15,207 bases of DNA, taken from positions 5,868-21,074 of the forward strand of contig PMYY01000073.1 in assembly GCA_003170655.1 (NCBI GenBank), read 5' to 3'. Numbering within the stretch: the first letter of the stretch is position 1; the number at the start of each line of letters is the position of its first letter. The notes beneath the pieces were generated by a model. It was not told where the DNA came from, ran no database searches, and saw nothing but the letters and a program-made list of their open reading frames with translations. Below, in pieces: positions 12,967-15,207 of the stretch. This DNA comes from Nitrospiraceae bacterium (lineage in GTDB: Bacteria > Nitrospirota > Thermodesulfovibrionia > Thermodesulfovibrionales > Dissulfurispiraceae). A program made the translations under genes and the position numbers.

Positions 12967-15207
12967 TTATTGCACGACCGGTGCTCCGCCGGCCTTTCTT
13001 GATTCGAAGATGCGTGTCAGTCTCTCCTGCATATCCTTGAAACTTATCTTATTGTCCGGATTTTGGTTGACAACGTCAACACCTCTCAGAAAGCCCCTCT
13101 TTACAAGGTACTCGTTGCTACCCGAACGTATCTTACCGCGTACTGTGAAAGCGTCGTTTTCAAGCTTGGCTTGTATGCCTATGCGGCTGTACGGATAATC
13201 CTTGAAAAAGCTCATTATGCCACGGTTCAGTACACCCGACATCCCCACTCCCGTACCGATGATGGAGATGTTCTGTATCGCTTCGACGCTGATACTCTGC
13301 GACACTCCACTGGTGTCTACAGAGTCGATGTCCAGCACAAACCGTGTCGGCTGGCCGTATTCCATTTCGAAGCCTCTGAGAGACCCTTGGATGATCCCAG
13401 TAATTTTCCCGATTGCGATCTTTTCGGTTGCCTGTTCGAGGTTTATATTCTTGAAAGAGATGTCTGCATCTATCTTTCTCGATGCTGAGAATAACCGTTC
13501 GATCGAAACATCGCCCATTTCTATCTCTCCTCCGAAGATCGCAACTTTTGTGCTGCCGTCAGCAGTCAAAGCGTCGCGGTAATATTCCACCTTCGGGTAG
13601 TACGAGCTTATCGTGCCGGTGATTGGGGAAAGCGTGAAGCTCCTTTGGATCGGCCTGAGATTCACATTATTAATCCTGAAACCGCAAGATATCTTGCGGC
13701 CGGGCGAAAGGATGTCGTCGGCGGCAAAGCCTGTAATTATGACATCGCCGCGCGCCACATGAATGACCGCGTCTTCAGGCATCCGCAGATTATTTCGCGA
13801 AAGCAGGATAGGGATGCTTACATCGTGCATCCTGATCCGGTCCTGTTCAGCTGACTTGATTTCGAAGAGCCCCCGGGTAGCTTCATCCGATGACATTGCC
13901 TTCGGATATCCTAGGCCGAACGGCAGATTCAGGTGTAATCCCGAAATAACTACCTTTTGAGCTGGGATCGTTAAAGATGCAGCATCAATTGCGATAAGCC
14001 CGCTCAGATCCGTCTGGAAACTTTTCCTGTGGATCTTCACGCCAAGCGAGGCGCTCCCTGCAACACCGAGTCCGGCCAGCGAAGCGATATTCTGTTTAAG
14101 ATAGGCGTCAAAGAAAACCGCCGAAAGTTTCTGCAGAGCGATATCCTTTGCATCGATCGAAATATTCTGCTCGCCGATATGCCCCAATCCAGATACTCTG
14201 ACCGATCCGGCGCCGAAAAGGTCGGTTCCGGCACTGAAGGTAAACGGTTTTTCCCCACTGAAGCTAAAATCCCCGCTCGCGTCCGCTTTTGCAGTGTCAC
14301 CCGAAAAATCCGCATAGTAAGTGCCCCAGAGGAACTCGCCGCCGGACAGTGTGCTGTGCATCGAGAATTCGAGCCTTTCCGGAGCAGAGGCATAGCCGAA
14401 GGTAATGTCTGCATCTGTCTGAACACCCTGGGCCGCCTTTGTTCCGTCCTGAGAACTCAGGCCCCCTCCGCTAACAGTGACCCGCTGACTGCCCTTGATG
14501 GTGAGCGCTTTTCGCGCGTAGGACCCAGTAAAATCAGTTTGTGCGGCTGCCTTCCCTAGTACTGACCAGGTTCGGTAATCGGGCGGCAGATACGCCTTCA
14601 CTGTTTCAGTTATTTTCGCAAGGTCTAGAGATGGCGTCGCGATTGAGCCCTTGAAGTTCATCGGTTCTCTCAGGACAGCGACGAGTGAGCCTGCGAACCC
14701 CCCTGCCGGAATGCTGCCTTTCATTGATCCGGTCGAAACTGTACCGGACTTGAAGGAATATAAGATATCTCCACCCAGATGGACATCCTTGACCTCGGGC
14801 GTCTGCTTGAGTGAAGAGTCCTTCAGTTCTCCAATTACAAATTCAGCAGCTTTGAGCGTAAGTTCATCTTCGCCCAATGAGAAGGGGACCTTTGCTGATA
14901 GATGCTGAAAAGAAAACCGGCCATGCGATCCGCGGTCGATAGCGGCGATCAAAGTGCCCGTTCCGGCAAGGGTAGGCTTAAACGCCGTTATGTCGAGAGA
15001 GGCTGTTGCACTGCCATTTAGGCCGGTCATATTCTTATCTCCGAGTTCGTAATTGACCCCGCCGCTAAAGATCACTTTACCGCCATGCTCCGAAGAGAAG
15101 TCACGGATTGTAATATTCCCGCTCCGCACTATAATTGTTTGCCGTGATCCCTGCAGAACGATTTCAGCAGAACCGTTCGTAATATTGCCGTTGGCCGTCG
15201 AAGGTAG
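12967..15207 (-). CDS. YdbH-like AsmA-family intermembrane protein, C-terminal part
   Basis: The frame is open through the right edge of the window, so 746 residues of a longer protein are visible and the N-terminus lies outside. It consists of repetitive beta-rich sequence, glycine/serine-rich with alternating hydrophobic residues, as expected for the elongated grooves of AsmA-like proteins. The C-terminal region matches the YdbH style (FTLSPITGTISSYYPKVEYY near the middle, then EMGDVSIERLFSASRKIDADI, and a final ISFKDMQERLTRIFES). E. coli YdbH, with TamB and YhdP, bridges the envelope and moves phospholipid to the outer membrane. An internal GTG at 15129 is not the start, since coding sequence continues beyond it. 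The lipoprotein gene after it is the expected partner. Confidence 0.85.
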   Translation of the reverse strand, partial: LPSTANGNITNGSAEIVLQGSRQTIIVRSGNITIRDFSSEHGGKVIFSGGVNYELGDKNMTGLNGSATASLDITAFKPTLAGTGTLIAAIDRGSHGRFSFQHLSAKVPFSLGEDELTLKAAEFVIGELKDSSLKQTPEVKDVHLGGDILYSFKSGTVSTGSMKGSIPAGGFAGSLVAVLREPMNFKGSIATPSLDLAKITETVKAYLPPDYRTWSVLGKAAAQTDFTGSYARKALTIKGSQRVTVSGGGLSSQDGTKAAQGVQTDADITFGYASAPERLEFSMHSTLSGGEFLWGTYYADFSGDTAKADASGDFSFSGEKPFTFSAGTDLFGAGSVRVSGLGHIGEQNISIDAKDIALQKLSAVFFDAYLKQNIASLAGLGVAGSASLGVKIHRKSFQTDLSGLIAIDAASLTIPAQKVVISGLHLNLPFGLGYPKAMSSDEATRGLFEIKSAEQDRIRMHDVSIPILLSRNNLRMPEDAVIHVARGDVIITGFAADDILSPGRKISCGFRINNVNLRPIQRSFTLSPITGTISSYYPKVEYYRDALTADGSTKVAIFGGEIEMGDVSIERLFSASRKIDADISFKNINLEQATEKIAIGKITGIIQGSLRGFEMEYGQPTRFVLDIDSVDTSGVSQSISVEAIQNISIIGTGVGMSGVLNRGIMSFFKDYPYSRIGIQAKLENDAFTVRGKIRSGSNEYLVKRGFLRGVDVVNQNPDNKISFKDMQERLTRIFESRKAGGAPVVQ

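Noticed and set aside
15127..15129. GTG considered as the start of the YdbH-like protein
   Set aside because: The frame continues without a stop to the window edge with similar beta-rich sequence and there is no ribosome binding site, so the gene extends beyond the window.

Overview
The window looks like a Gram-negative (diderm) bacterial chromosome. It encodes Kdo-8-phosphate synthase (LPS core), a YdbH/AsmA-like envelope bridging protein with a YnbE/YdbL-type lipoprotein partner, and the FtsEX-EnvC division module. Gene order and the protein style fit a Desulfobacterota (former Deltaproteobacteria) or Nitrospirota type lineage. That placement is an inference from family resemblance, not a database result.

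Layout. Bases 1-4575 look accessory. They hold the 3' end of a probable IS110-type transposase (1-159, +), a gene-poor stretch (160-580), a large secreted cysteine-rich protein (581-2446, -), an AT-rich 618-bp intergenic region full of palindromes (2447-3064), and a two-gene + strand unit with a FadR-type GntR regulator (3065-3754) and a TauE/SafE (TSUP) permease (3778-4575). The permease converges on the following block at about 4576-4602.

Bases 4603-15207 are a compact run of housekeeping envelope and division genes, all on the - strand. In transcription order: ydbH-like (enters from beyond the right edge), a YnbE/YdbL-like lipoprotein, kdsA (TTG start), a 280-bp gap with a 37-bp imperfect inverted repeat, split transketolase N and C subunits, ftsE, ftsX, envC, ctpA, and a DnaQ/PolB-like 3'-5' exonuclease. 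From the transketolase N subunit to the exonuclease, neighbouring genes overlap or lie within 6 bp, with ATGA and TGATG couplings, so they are almost certainly one operon.

How the genes work together. FtsE and FtsX form the ABC-type complex that, in other bacteria, drives the periplasmic coiled-coil activator EnvC, whose degenerate LytM domain switches on amidases that split septal peptidoglycan. CtpA is a periplasmic serine protease whose relatives control peptidoglycan hydrolases. KdsA makes the Kdo precursor from arabinose-5-phosphate, and transketolase feeds the pentose-phosphate pool, a plausible metabolic link. YdbH-like and YdbL-like proteins belong to the outer-membrane lipid homeostasis system.

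No CRISPR array, tRNA or rRNA was seen. The points most worth a second look are the cysteine-rich protein, the 173-bp inverted-repeat element between kdsA and the transketolase genes, the nested palindrome upstream of the GntR gene, and the apparent YnbE-YdbL fusion.
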